This document shows, piece by piece, positions 1 through 6,356 of a stretch of DNA of 7,694 bases. Source of the stretch: VBDM01 sp035702665 (lineage in GTDB: Bacteria > Pseudomonadota > Gammaproteobacteria > Burkholderiales > SG8-39); the NCBI GenBank assembly GCA_035702665.1, contig DASSQD010000133.1, positions 1 through 7,694 of the forward strand, read 5' to 3'. Each line of letters begins with the position of its first letter. Position 1 is the first letter of the stretch. The notes beneath the pieces are model-generated. The model did not search any database and was not told the origin of the DNA. It saw only the letters and a program-made list of their open reading frames with translations. Both the position numbers and the translations under genes were made by a program.

Positions 1-243
1 GAGGCCGCGCTGTCGCGCTCCGCGCTCGCCGAGCGCTTCGCCTCGCTGGTCGGCGAGCCGCCGATGCAGTACCTGATGCGCTGGCGGCTGACGCTCGCCG
101 CCGCCTCGCTGCGCTCGAGCGACCGCGCCATTGCGCAGATCGCCGAGGACTGCGGCTACGAGTCGGAATCCGCGTTCAACCGCGCGTTCAAGCGCGAGTT
201 CGAGGTGCCGCCGGCGGCGTGGCGAAGGCAGCGCCCGAGCTGA
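1..243 (+). CDS. AraC-family transcriptional regulator, C-terminal fragment (5' end outside window)
   Basis: Frame 1 is open from the first base to TGA at 241-243 and gives the last 80 residues of a protein. They form most of an AraC/XylS DNA-binding domain. The first helix-turn-helix is seen around LSRSALAERFASLVGEPP, followed by the linker helix (YLMRWRLTLAA). The second helix-turn-helix has the signature IAEDCGYESESAFNRAFKR and ends in the usual PPAAWRR tail. The style resembles AraC regulators with an N-terminal cupin sensing domain, but that part lies outside the window, so the effector is unknown. The gene points toward the Bug binding-protein gene 88 bases downstream. AraC regulators often act on neighbours, but nothing here proves that this one controls it. 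Identification as an AraC C-terminus is secure; its target and ligand are not. Confidence 0.93.
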   Translation, partial: EAALSRSALAERFASLVGEPPMQYLMRWRLTLAAASLRSSDRAIAQIAEDCGYESESAFNRAFKREFEVPPAAWRRQRPS

Positions 244-317
244 CGCCTTTCGAGCGAGGGACGACGGCCCCCGCTGGGAATTCGCCGGAGCTGGGTTAGG
301 ATAGCGGTACTTCATTC

Positions 318-326
318 GAGGAGGGA
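318..326 (+). promoter_or_regulatory. Strong Shine-Dalgarno site of the Bug gene
   Basis: GAGGAGGGA sits five bases before the ATG at 332. It is a near-ideal ribosome binding site and fixes the start that yields a full signal peptide. It contrasts with the poor sites before the c-di-GMP and SDR genes downstream. Confidence 0.75.
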
Positions 327-331
327 GCCTT

Positions 332-1291
332 ATGCGCCGCATCGCCCGTTTCGCCGCGCTCGTGCTGCTGCTCGCAGCGAGCGGCATCGCCGCCGCCGAC
401 TACCCGGTCCACCCGGTCAAGACGATCGTTTCGTACCCGCCGGGAGGCACGACCGACCTGCTTGCGCGCCTCATCTCGGGATGGCTGCAGGAGAAGCTGG
501 GGCAGCCTTTCCTGGTCGAGAACAAGCCGGGCGGCGGCAACAACATCGGCACGGAGTTCGCGCTCCACTCCGCGCCCGACGGCTACACGATGTTCCTGGT
601 GAACCCCGCGAACGGCATCAACGCGACGCTGTACAAGAACCTGCCCTTCAATTTCGTCCGCGACCTGGCGCCCGTCGTGGGTCTCATCCGGGTGCCGAAC
701 GTGATGGAAGTGACGGAGTCCTTCCCGGCGAAGACGGTCGCCCAGTTCATCGCGTACTGCAAGGCGAATCCCGGCAAGATCAACATGGCGTCCTCGGGCA
801 GCGGCACCTCGGTGCATCTGTCGGGCGAGCTGTTCAAGACGATGACCGGCTGCGACATGCTGCACGTGCCGTACAAGGGCGCGGGCCCCGCGCTCCAGGA
901 CCTCATCCCGGGCCAGGTGCACGTGATGTTCGACAACCTGCCGTCCTCGATCGGGCACATCAAGGGCGGCAAGCTGCGCGCTCTCGCGGTGACCTCGGCG
1001 CAGCGCTCGTCCGAGCTGCCCGATGTTCCCACGGTCGCCGAGACCGTGCCGGGCTACGAGGCGACCGCGTGGTTCGGCCTGGGCATGCCCAAGGGCTCGC
1101 CGCGCGAGGCGATCGACAAGGTGAACGCCACGGTGAACGCGGCGTTCTCGGATCCCGCGATGGTCAAGCGCTTCGCCGACCTCGGAGGCGCGCCGATGAA
1201 GGGCTCGCCGGAGGAGTTCGGCAAGATCATCGCGGCCGAGACGGAGAAGTGGGCGAAGGTGGTCGTGGCCTCGGGCGCCAAGGCGGAGTAG
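332..1291 (+). CDS. Bug-family (TctC-like) periplasmic solute-binding protein
   Basis: This 319-residue protein is of normal length for Bug/TctC receptors, which bind small carboxylated or similar organic solutes in the periplasm and can feed tripartite tricarboxylate transporters. A Sec signal peptide is clear: MRR start, a hydrophobic stretch at residues 7-19, and a likely cut after A20-A21-A22 before D23. Family motifs follow in order: the ligand loop PPGGTTD (36-42), VENKPGGGNNIGT, APDGY, the HVPYKGAGPALQDLIPGQV segment, LRALAVTS, LPDVPTVAE and PGYEATAWFG. Cys143 and Cys174 could form a disulfide (inference). The ATG at 332 is supported by GAGGAGGGA at 318-326. A possible -10 (TAGGAT, 297-302) has no convincing -35. 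No tctA/tctB membrane genes lie nearby, which is usual for the many orphan Bug genes. The substrate cannot be read from the sequence. Confidence 0.95.
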   Translation: MRRIARFAALVLLLAASGIAAADYPVHPVKTIVSYPPGGTTDLLARLISGWLQEKLGQPFLVENKPGGGNNIGTEFALHSAPDGYTMFLVNPANGINATLYKNLPFNFVRDLAPVVGLIRVPNVMEVTESFPAKTVAQFIAYCKANPGKINMASSGSGTSVHLSGELFKTMTGCDMLHVPYKGAGPALQDLIPGQVHVMFDNLPSSIGHIKGGKLRALAVTSAQRSSELPDVPTVAETVPGYEATAWFGLGMPKGSPREAIDKVNATVNAAFSDPAMVKRFADLGGAPMKGSPEEFGKIIAAETEKWAKVVVASGAKAE

Positions 1292-1294
1292 GCT

Positions 1295-1344
1295 GCGCAG
1301 CGCGGGCGGCACGGCGCGACGGGATTGCCCGCGGAGATCTGCGC
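1295..1344 (+). terminator. Possible hairpin after the Bug gene (weak)
   Basis: Just after the TAG of the binding-protein gene, GCGCAG (1295-1300) plus CGCGGGC (1301-1307) can pair with GCCCGCG (1327-1333) and CTGCGC (1339-1344), leaving a five-base bulge on the 3' side. There is no T tract, so intrinsic termination is uncertain. It may be an mRNA 3'-end stabilising stem or a chance pairing in GC-rich DNA. Confidence 0.25.
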
Positions 1345-1397
1345 CGCCTCGCCGTTCTGATTCAGGGTCGTCGTTCGCGCCTCGAGGATCTCGCATA

Positions 1398-1420
1398 CCT
1401 GCGCGCGGGCAGGGCTTATT
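1398..1420 (+). terminator. Possible short hairpin followed by GCTTATT (weak)
   Basis: CCTGC (1398-1402) pairs with GCAGG (1409-1413) around a six-base loop, and GCTTATT follows. The stem is short and the T run is broken, so this is only a candidate end point for the Bug transcript. It lies immediately upstream of the proposed promoter of the next gene. Confidence 0.2.
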
Positions 1421-1423
1421 CGG

Positions 1424-1450
1424 TTGACGGCCTCCGCGGCGAGGCATAAC
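1424..1450 (+). promoter_or_regulatory. Possible sigma70 promoter of the c-di-GMP gene
   Basis: TTGACG at 1424-1429 matches the -35 consensus in five of six positions. CATAAC at 1445-1450 matches the -10 in four of six with a 15-base spacer; TAACGT at 1447-1452 is an alternative with 17 bases but a poorer match. A transcript from here would start near 1457 and give a leader of about 30 bases before the ATG at 1488. The position is sensible, but the spacer or the -10 is imperfect in either reading. Confidence 0.35.
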
Positions 1451-1487
1451 GTGAGCGCGTCCGCGAGGGGAATCCGCTGCTGCTCCA

Positions 1488-4400
1488 ATGAGTTCGATAC
1501 CCATCCGCAAGCTGCGCCTCCAGTTGATGGCGGGCGTCGGCGTGCTCGTGGCCCTGATCTGGGCGGCGGTCGTCTATCAGCTCGTCAAGGAGCGCGACCA
1601 GATCCTGGGCGTGGCCATCCAGCAGGGAGAGAACATCGCCGGAGTCGTCGCCGGCCACTTCGCGACCTACGTCGAGGACACCGACCTGCTGCTCCAGCGC
1701 TTGCGCGCGCGGTGGCTCAGGGATCCGGGCAGCCTGGCTGACACCGTCGCGCTCGAGAAGACGCTCCGCAAGGACGCGTTTCCGGTGCGCATCGCGGTGC
1801 TCGACGCCCAAGGGCGGGTCGCGTACTCGAGCCTTGCGCAGCCGCACGCCTCCCAGGGCGACCAGGACTACTTCAAGTCCCACCAGAGCGAGCCTGCGGA
1901 CGAGCTGCGCATCGGCAACCCGGTGAAGGACGGTCTGTCCGGGACCGTCCTGCTGCCGTTCTCCCGCCCTATCCTCGACGCGAAGAGCAGGTTCGCCGGC
2001 GTGCTCATACTGTCGGTCTCGGTCGACAGCCTGACGCGCGTGTACGAGGGCCTGAGGCTCGGACCGATGGGCCTCCTGGGGCTCAGGCGGCTGGACGACA
2101 CGCTGCTCCTGGGCTGGCCCGATTCCAGCAACCGTACGCCCGGCCGCAGGCTGCCGGGCCTCCCTCCGGGCGCGATGAGCGAGGTGCGGCGCGGCGGGCT
2201 CGACGGCGTCGAGCGCATCTTCAGCTTCGAGCGCGTGGCGGGATATCCCTACTACTCGGTGATCGGGCAGTCGGTCGACAACGTCCTCGCGGAGTACCAC
2301 GGCGAACGCCGGCTCTACGTCGCCGCCGGAGCATTCCTCTCCATCGTCGCCGTCTGGTTCGGCGCGCTGCTCCTCGCCAAGCTGAAGCACGAGGAGGACG
2401 TCGAGAGCGCCCTCGGGCGCAGCGAGGCGCGGTTCCGCAGCCTGACCGGCCTCGCCTCGGATATGTACTGGGAGCAGGACACCGAGTACCGCTTCGTCTC
2501 CGTGTCCGGAGGCGGCCCCAGCTGGATGGCGCGGCGGCGCGGGGAAGCCGTGGGCAAGCGCCGCTGGGATTTCGAATACGTCAACATGAGCGAGGCCGAC
2601 TGGGCGGAGCACCGCGCGGTGCTCGACGCGCGCAAGCCGTTCCAGGACCTGGAGCTGTGCCGGTTCGACGAGTTGGGGCGCAGGGTCTGGATCAGCGTCA
2701 GCGGCGAGCCGGTATTCGACGACTCCGGCGGGTTCACCGGATACCGCGGGATCGGCAAGGACATCACCGCGCGCAAGCGCGACCAGAGCCTGCTCATGCT
2801 CGAGCACTCCGTGGCGCGCCATGTCGCGGACGCCGAGAGCGCGTCGGAGGGCCTGAGGGCGGTGATGCGCTCGATCTGCGAGACCGAGGGCTGGGACTGC
2901 GCGCGCTATTTCCGCTGGGACGCGACGGAGGGCGTGCTGCATTTCCACGAATTCTGGAGCAAGCCCGGCGAGCGCATCGACGGATTCATCGCGCGCTCGC
3001 GCGAGCTGGTCTACTCGCCGGGAAGCGGCCTCATCGGCTGGACGTTCGAAGAGCAGCAGCCGCTGTGGTCGGCGGACACCGACACCGATCCGCGCGTGGC
3101 GCACCGCGGCTTCGGCGCCGCGTCGGGGATGCACGGCGCTTTCTTCTTCCCGGTCGCGTTCCAGGGCAGGCCGCTCGGCGTGATGGCGTTCAACAGCAGC
3201 GAGGTGCGCGAGCCCGACGCGCGCCTCCTCCAGGCCGTGCGCGTGATCGGCAACACCCTCGGCAACTTCCTCAGCCGTCAGGAGGGGGAGGACGAGCTGC
3301 GCCGCTTCCGCGCCGCCATGAACGCGTCCGAGGACATGATCTGGCTGATCGACCCCGTGCGCATGAGCATCATCGACCTCAACGACACGGCCTGCCGAAA
3401 GCTCGGATACACCCGCGAGGAGCTGCTCGCGAAGACGCCGCAGGAGATCATCGGCGTGCCGCGCGACGAGCTGGCCGAGATCTACCGCAGGCTGATCGCC
3501 GGCGGGGAGGGCGACAACGTCGTGGGCTGGTACCAGCGCAAGGACGGCTCGCGCTTCCCGATCGAGGCGTTCCGCCGCGCGATCCAGTCGCACGGCAGCT
3601 ACCTGATCATCGCGGTGGTGCGCGACGTCACCGAGCGGCGCGCCGCCGAGGAAGAGCTGCGGCGCTTCCGCCTCGCGATGGACAACTCCGCCGACATGAT
3701 CGTGCTCATCGACCGCGCCGCGATGCGCTTCATCGACGTGAACGAGACCGCGTGCCGGCTGCTCGGCTACGCGAAGGAGGAGTTGCTGACGCTGGGCCCG
3801 CAGGACGTGCTGCCGATCACGCGCGAGGAGCTGGAGCGGGACTACGACACGCTCATCGCGCGTCCGGCCGGGGAGGTCGACGTCGTGCCGAGCGGGATGA
3901 AGAGCGAATACACCTGCAAGGACGGCAGCAGGCTGCCGTTCGAGTCGACGCGGCACGTGCTGCGCTCGGGGGACACGACCATCATCGCCGCCATCTCGCG
4001 CGACATCCGCGCGCGGCTCGCCATCGAGGAGAAGGTCGCCTACCTGGCGCAGTTCGACGCGCTCACGGGCCTGCCCAACCGCAACCTGTTCCAGGACCGC
4101 CTGGTGCACGCGATGGCGCTCGCCAAGCGCAACGACTGGCCCATGGCGGTGCTGTTCATCGACCTCGACCGCTTCAAGCTGGTCAACGACACGCTGGGGC
4201 ACAGCGCCGGCGACAAGCTGCTGAAGGAGGCAGGCGAGCGGTTCCGGAGCTGCATCCGCGGCAGCGACACGGTCGGGCGGCTCGGCGGCGACGAGTTCGC
4301 GGCGATACTCACCGAGCTGTCGATACCGTCGGACGCTGGGCTGGTCGCGCAGAAGATCATCGACGTTCTCAAGGGGCCGTTCGATCTCGACGGGAAGGAG

Positions 4401-5378
4401 ACCTACGTCTCCGCGAGCATCGGCATCACCTTGTACCCGGCCGACAGCGACAGCGCGGAGGCGCTGGTCATGAACGCCGACGCGGCGATGTACCGCGCGA
4501 AGGAGCAGGGTCGCAACAACTACCAGTTCTTCACGCGCGACATGAACCAGCGGGCGCTGGGGCGGGTGCAGATGGAGGCCGCGCTGCGCCGCGCGCTCGA
4601 TCGCGGGGAGTTTCGCCTGGCGTACCAGCCCAAGGTCCACCTCTCCACGGGGAAGATCTGCGGCTTCGAGGCGCTCTTGCGCTGGCAGCATCCGGAGAAA
4701 GGCACGGTCCCGCCCGCCGAGTTCATCCCGGTCCTCGAGGACACCGGCCTGATCGTCGCAGTCGGCGAATGGGTGCTGCGCTCGGCGTGCATGCAGATCA
4801 AGGCGTGGCAGACCGGCGGACTGAAAGTGCCGCCGGTCTCGGTGAACCTCTCGCCGCGGCAGTTCGAGCAGAAGAACCTCAAGGACGCGGTCCACGAGGT
4901 GCTCGCCGAGACGGGGGTCGACCCCGGGCTCGTCGAATTCGAGATCACCGAGTCGCTGCTGATGCACGACCCGGAAGGCGCGGCGCGCACGCTCGCCAGC
5001 CTCAAGGAGTCCGGAGTCAGGCTGTCGATGGACGACTTCGGCACGGGGTATTCGAGCCTGGGCTACCTGAAGCGCTTCCCCATCGACACGCTGAAAATCG
5101 ACCGCAGCTTCATCCACGACATTTCGACGGATGCCGACGACGCGACGCTGACGCGCGCCATCATCCACCTCGCCCAGAACCTGAGGCTCAAGGTCGTGGC
5201 CGAGGGCGTCGAGACCGAGGACCAGCTGTCCTTCCTGAAGACCAACGGTTGCGACGAGATGCAGGGCTATCTCTTCGCGCGCCCCACCGACGCGGAGGAG
5301 TGCGGCAGGATGCTGCGCGAAGGGCGCAGGCTCCTGCTGCCGCGCAACGGGCGCAAAGCGCAGCTCAGCCGCGCGTAG
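1488..5378 (+). CDS. Membrane-bound c-di-GMP enzyme: double Cache-PAS-GAF-PAS-PAS-GGDEF-EAL
   Basis: This 1296-residue inner-membrane sensor makes and/or degrades c-di-GMP. In order: TM1 (about 13-31); a periplasmic double Cache domain (about 36-270, with DYF near 127-129 and a GYPYYSVIG-type second lobe); TM2 (276-298); PAS1 (312-430); GAF (434-600, with GSGLIGW); PAS2 (602-721); PAS3 (722-845); GGDEF (about 853-1015); EAL (about 1032-1275). The diguanylate cyclase site GGDEF (933-937) is intact, and the inhibitory site RGSD (924-927) lies exactly five residues before it. The phosphodiesterase site also looks complete: EAL 1061-1063, NLSPRQF, EITES, DDFGTG 1182-1187, K1203, D1205, E1239 and QGYLFARP. 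Both activities are therefore possible; the net direction cannot be read from sequence. An in-frame TGA at 1452 with no start codon before 1488 sets the upstream limit. The Shine-Dalgarno is poor (GAGGGGA at 1465-1471 is too far away). The next internal ATG (1527) would remove the basic residues before TM1. The ligands are unknown. Confidence 0.96.
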   Translation: MSSIPIRKLRLQLMAGVGVLVALIWAAVVYQLVKERDQILGVAIQQGENIAGVVAGHFATYVEDTDLLLQRLRARWLRDPGSLADTVALEKTLRKDAFPVRIAVLDAQGRVAYSSLAQPHASQGDQDYFKSHQSEPADELRIGNPVKDGLSGTVLLPFSRPILDAKSRFAGVLILSVSVDSLTRVYEGLRLGPMGLLGLRRLDDTLLLGWPDSSNRTPGRRLPGLPPGAMSEVRRGGLDGVERIFSFERVAGYPYYSVIGQSVDNVLAEYHGERRLYVAAGAFLSIVAVWFGALLLAKLKHEEDVESALGRSEARFRSLTGLASDMYWEQDTEYRFVSVSGGGPSWMARRRGEAVGKRRWDFEYVNMSEADWAEHRAVLDARKPFQDLELCRFDELGRRVWISVSGEPVFDDSGGFTGYRGIGKDITARKRDQSLLMLEHSVARHVADAESASEGLRAVMRSICETEGWDCARYFRWDATEGVLHFHEFWSKPGERIDGFIARSRELVYSPGSGLIGWTFEEQQPLWSADTDTDPRVAHRGFGAASGMHGAFFFPVAFQGRPLGVMAFNSSEVREPDARLLQAVRVIGNTLGNFLSRQEGEDELRRFRAAMNASEDMIWLIDPVRMSIIDLNDTACRKLGYTREELLAKTPQEIIGVPRDELAEIYRRLIAGGEGDNVVGWYQRKDGSRFPIEAFRRAIQSHGSYLIIAVVRDVTERRAAEEELRRFRLAMDNSADMIVLIDRAAMRFIDVNETACRLLGYAKEELLTLGPQDVLPITREELERDYDTLIARPAGEVDVVPSGMKSEYTCKDGSRLPFESTRHVLRSGDTTIIAAISRDIRARLAIEEKVAYLAQFDALTGLPNRNLFQDRLVHAMALAKRNDWPMAVLFIDLDRFKLVNDTLGHSAGDKLLKEAGERFRSCIRGSDTVGRLGGDEFAAILTELSIPSDAGLVAQKIIDVLKGPFDLDGKETYVSASIGITLYPADSDSAEALVMNADAAMYRAKEQGRNNYQFFTRDMNQRALGRVQMEAALRRALDRGEFRLAYQPKVHLSTGKICGFEALLRWQHPEKGTVPPAEFIPVLEDTGLIVAVGEWVLRSACMQIKAWQTGGLKVPPVSVNLSPRQFEQKNLKDAVHEVLAETGVDPGLVEFEITESLLMHDPEGAARTLASLKESGVRLSMDDFGTGYSSLGYLKRFPIDTLKIDRSFIHDISTDADDATLTRAIIHLAQNLRLKVVAEGVETEDQLSFLKTNGCDEMQGYLFARPTDAEECGRMLREGRRLLLPRNGRKAQLSRA
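3291..4010 (+). repeat. Tandem duplicated PAS module inside the c-di-GMP gene
   Basis: PAS2 (residues 602-721) and PAS3 (from 722) begin with the same ELRRFR linker helix, exactly 360 bases apart (3291 and 3651). Aligned without gaps, their first 70 residues share 39 identities by eye, including DMI-LID, TACR-LGY and EELL; both halves also share KDGSR and end in a RDVTERR/RDIRARL-type exit helix. PAS1 is clearly different. This points to duplication within the gene, followed by divergence in the ligand-pocket half. Confidence 0.7.
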
Positions 5379-5389
5379 CTCACGGCGGG

Positions 5390-6133
5390 ATGTCGCGCGT
5401 CTTTCTCGCCGGAGCGGCCGGCGCCGTCGGAAGACGCCTCGTGCCGCAGCTGGTTCGCGCGGGCCACGAGGTCTGGGGCACGACGCGCTCGCAGGACCGT
5501 GCCGGCGCGCTCGAGGCGGCCGGCGCGACCCCGGTGGTGGTGGACGTGTTCGACCGCGACGCGCTGTCGGTGGCGGTGAGCGTGGCGCGCCCCGACGCGG
5601 TGATCCACCAGCTCACCGACCTCGGCAAGGCGAGCTCGGGGCCGATCCCGGAAGCGGTGCTGAAAGCGAACGCGCGGCTGAGGGAGGAGGGCACGCGCAA
5701 CCTGGTCGAGGCGGCGATCGCATCGGGGGCGCGCCGCTTCATCGCGCAGAGCATCGCGTGGATGTACGCCGCGGGGCCGGAGCCGCATCGGGAGAACGAT
5801 CCGCTCGAGCGTGAAGCGAAGGGACCGGCGGCCATCAGCCTCCCGGGCGTCGTCGCGCTCGAGCGCCTGACGCTCGAATCGCCGCCGCTCCAGGGCGTGG
5901 TGCTGCGCTACGGGCGGCTGTACGGGCCGGGCACCTGGAACACGGCGCAAGGCGGCCGCGTTCCGGTGCACGTCGACGCCGCGGCGCGCGCGGCATTGCT
6001 CGCGTTGGGCTCGCAGCAGACCGGGATTTTCAATATCGCGGAAGAAGAAGGTCTCGTCTCGTGCGAGCGCGCGCGCAGGCTGCTCGGCTGGAGCGCGGAT
6101 TTCCGGCTTGTGGCGGATCCGCTCGTGAAATAA
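5390..6133 (+). CDS. Atypical SDR, NAD(P)-dependent epimerase/dehydratase-like protein
   Basis: This 247-residue protein has a Rossmann fold. The cofactor loop GAAGAVG is at residues 8-14, directly after beta-1 (RVFLA). An Arg after beta-2 (TTRS, R33) may favour NADP (inference). An acidic VVVDVFDRD (49-57), the segment RRFIAQSIAWMYAAGPEPHREND, LRYGRLYGPGTW (172-183) and a C-terminal HVDAAARAALLAL and NIAEEEG core place it with the UDP-sugar-epimerase-like (COG0451) oxidoreductases. The catalytic YxxxK is not visible: counting back from E158, the expected Tyr and Lys positions hold S150 and V154, so it may be a reductase of altered chemistry or a binding protein. It is somewhat shorter than the usual extended SDR of about 300 residues, but the C-terminal LGWSADFR block suggests a natural end. 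It starts 11 bases after the c-di-GMP gene, with only GGCGGG abutting the ATG, which fits an operon with translational coupling. The substrate is unknown. Confidence 0.88.
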   Translation: MSRVFLAGAAGAVGRRLVPQLVRAGHEVWGTTRSQDRAGALEAAGATPVVVDVFDRDALSVAVSVARPDAVIHQLTDLGKASSGPIPEAVLKANARLREEGTRNLVEAAIASGARRFIAQSIAWMYAAGPEPHRENDPLEREAKGPAAISLPGVVALERLTLESPPLQGVVLRYGRLYGPGTWNTAQGGRVPVHVDAAARAALLALGSQQTGIFNIAEEEGLVSCERARRLLGWSADFRLVADPLVK

Positions 6134-6228
6134 GTTCGGTCGAGCGTCACGCCGCTTCTCGGAGAAGTTCGACTTGTCGCTCCGCGGCGACACGCGCCCC
6201 GCGGGCGTACAGGCCTGAGCGACGGTTC

Positions 6229-6279
6229 GTGAAGCGGCGGTGAAGCTCGCGTGAAGCTTGCGTCAAGGAAACGTGACAG
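6229..6279. promoter_or_regulatory. Five heptamers at exact 11-base spacing, candidate response-regulator box
   Basis: GTGAAGC occurs at 6229, 6240 and 6251, followed in the same register by GTCAAGG (6262) and GTGACAG (6273). The start-to-start distance is 11 bases each time, about one helical turn. On the minus strand the units read CTGTCAC, CCTTGAC and three times GCTTCAC, each separated by four variable bases. Seven conserved plus four variable bases is the layout of Pho boxes (CTGTCAT-type in proteobacteria, GTTCACC-type in actinobacteria) bound by PhoB/OmpR-family regulators. The array ends 77 bases before the lipoprotein GTG, an acceptable place for an activator. The Pho-like reading faces away from that gene, so PhoB itself is only one possibility. 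Confidence 0.5.
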
Positions 6280-6304
6280 ATTGAGCACCGCGGTCCGCGC
6301 TCCC

Positions 6305-6333
6305 TGGTCGCGCGACGGCTTACGTGCTAGCTT
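6305..6333 (+). promoter_or_regulatory. Weak candidate promoter of the lipoprotein gene
   Basis: TAGCTT at 6328-6333 is preceded by TGC (an extended -10 style TGN). TGGTCG at 6305-6310 lies 17 bases upstream but matches the -35 consensus in only three of six positions. Such a poor -35 would be in keeping with an activator bound at the upstream repeat array. The evidence is thin and the true start may differ. Confidence 0.22.
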
Positions 6334-6342
6334 TGCGCCGGG

Positions 6343-6351
6343 GGAGAGGAG
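6343..6351 (+). promoter_or_regulatory. Shine-Dalgarno that selects the GTG start of the lipoprotein
   Basis: GAGAGGAG lies just before GTG 6357, with GAGGAG (6346-6351) leaving a five-base gap. It decides between this start and the other in-frame candidates, GTG 6324, TTG 6333 and GTG 6381, none of which has a well-spaced site. Confidence 0.7.
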
Positions 6352-6356
6352 AACCC

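Larger units (their letters stand above)
6134..6356. other. Intergenic control region between the SDR and lipoprotein genes
   Basis: No credible gene fits in these 223 bases. The first part holds weak dyads: CTTCTC/GAGAAG around 6155-6167, whose full pairing would leave no real loop, and CCGCGG at 6182-6187 with 6199-6204. None has a T tract, so no terminator of the SDR transcript is convincing. The second part carries the 11-base-phased heptamer array (6229-6279), a weak candidate promoter and the lipoprotein ribosome binding site. Confidence 0.6.

Noticed and set aside
296..1510. 404-codon minus-strand frame over the Bug gene
   Set aside because: Arg- and His-rich shadow with no domain; the + strand Bug protein explains the region fully, with a signal peptide and ribosome site.
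1416..5168. 1250-codon open frame on the minus strand, antisense to the c-di-GMP gene
   Set aside because: Its translation is dominated by Arg, Ala, Val, Asp, Glu and His with no recognisable domain. The + strand frame encodes a complete chain of known domains with intact active sites. Long antisense frames are common opposite GC-rich genes.
2657..6133. A + strand frame that stays open from inside the c-di-GMP gene through the SDR gene, suggesting a giant fusion
   Set aside because: Up to about 5389 the translation is low-complexity Arg/Ala/Gly-rich shadow of the real frame. Only the part from ATG 5390 shows a protein family, beginning exactly at Rossmann beta-1.
6155..6167. CTTCTC-G-GAGAAG dyad as a terminator of the SDR gene
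   Set aside because: Full pairing would leave a one-base loop, so the real stem is only about four pairs, and no T run follows.
5267..6193. 308-codon minus-strand frame over the SDR gene, which the Pho-like reading of the 11-base array would face
   Set aside because: The translation has no domain and is Arg-rich, while the + strand carries the SDR motifs. It is not accepted as the target of the array.
6229..6283. CRISPR array or replication iterons as an explanation of the 11-base repeats
   Set aside because: The units are far too short for CRISPR and have no spacers. Nothing nearby (Rep gene, AT-rich stretch, DnaA boxes) suggests an origin. A transcription-factor array fits better.
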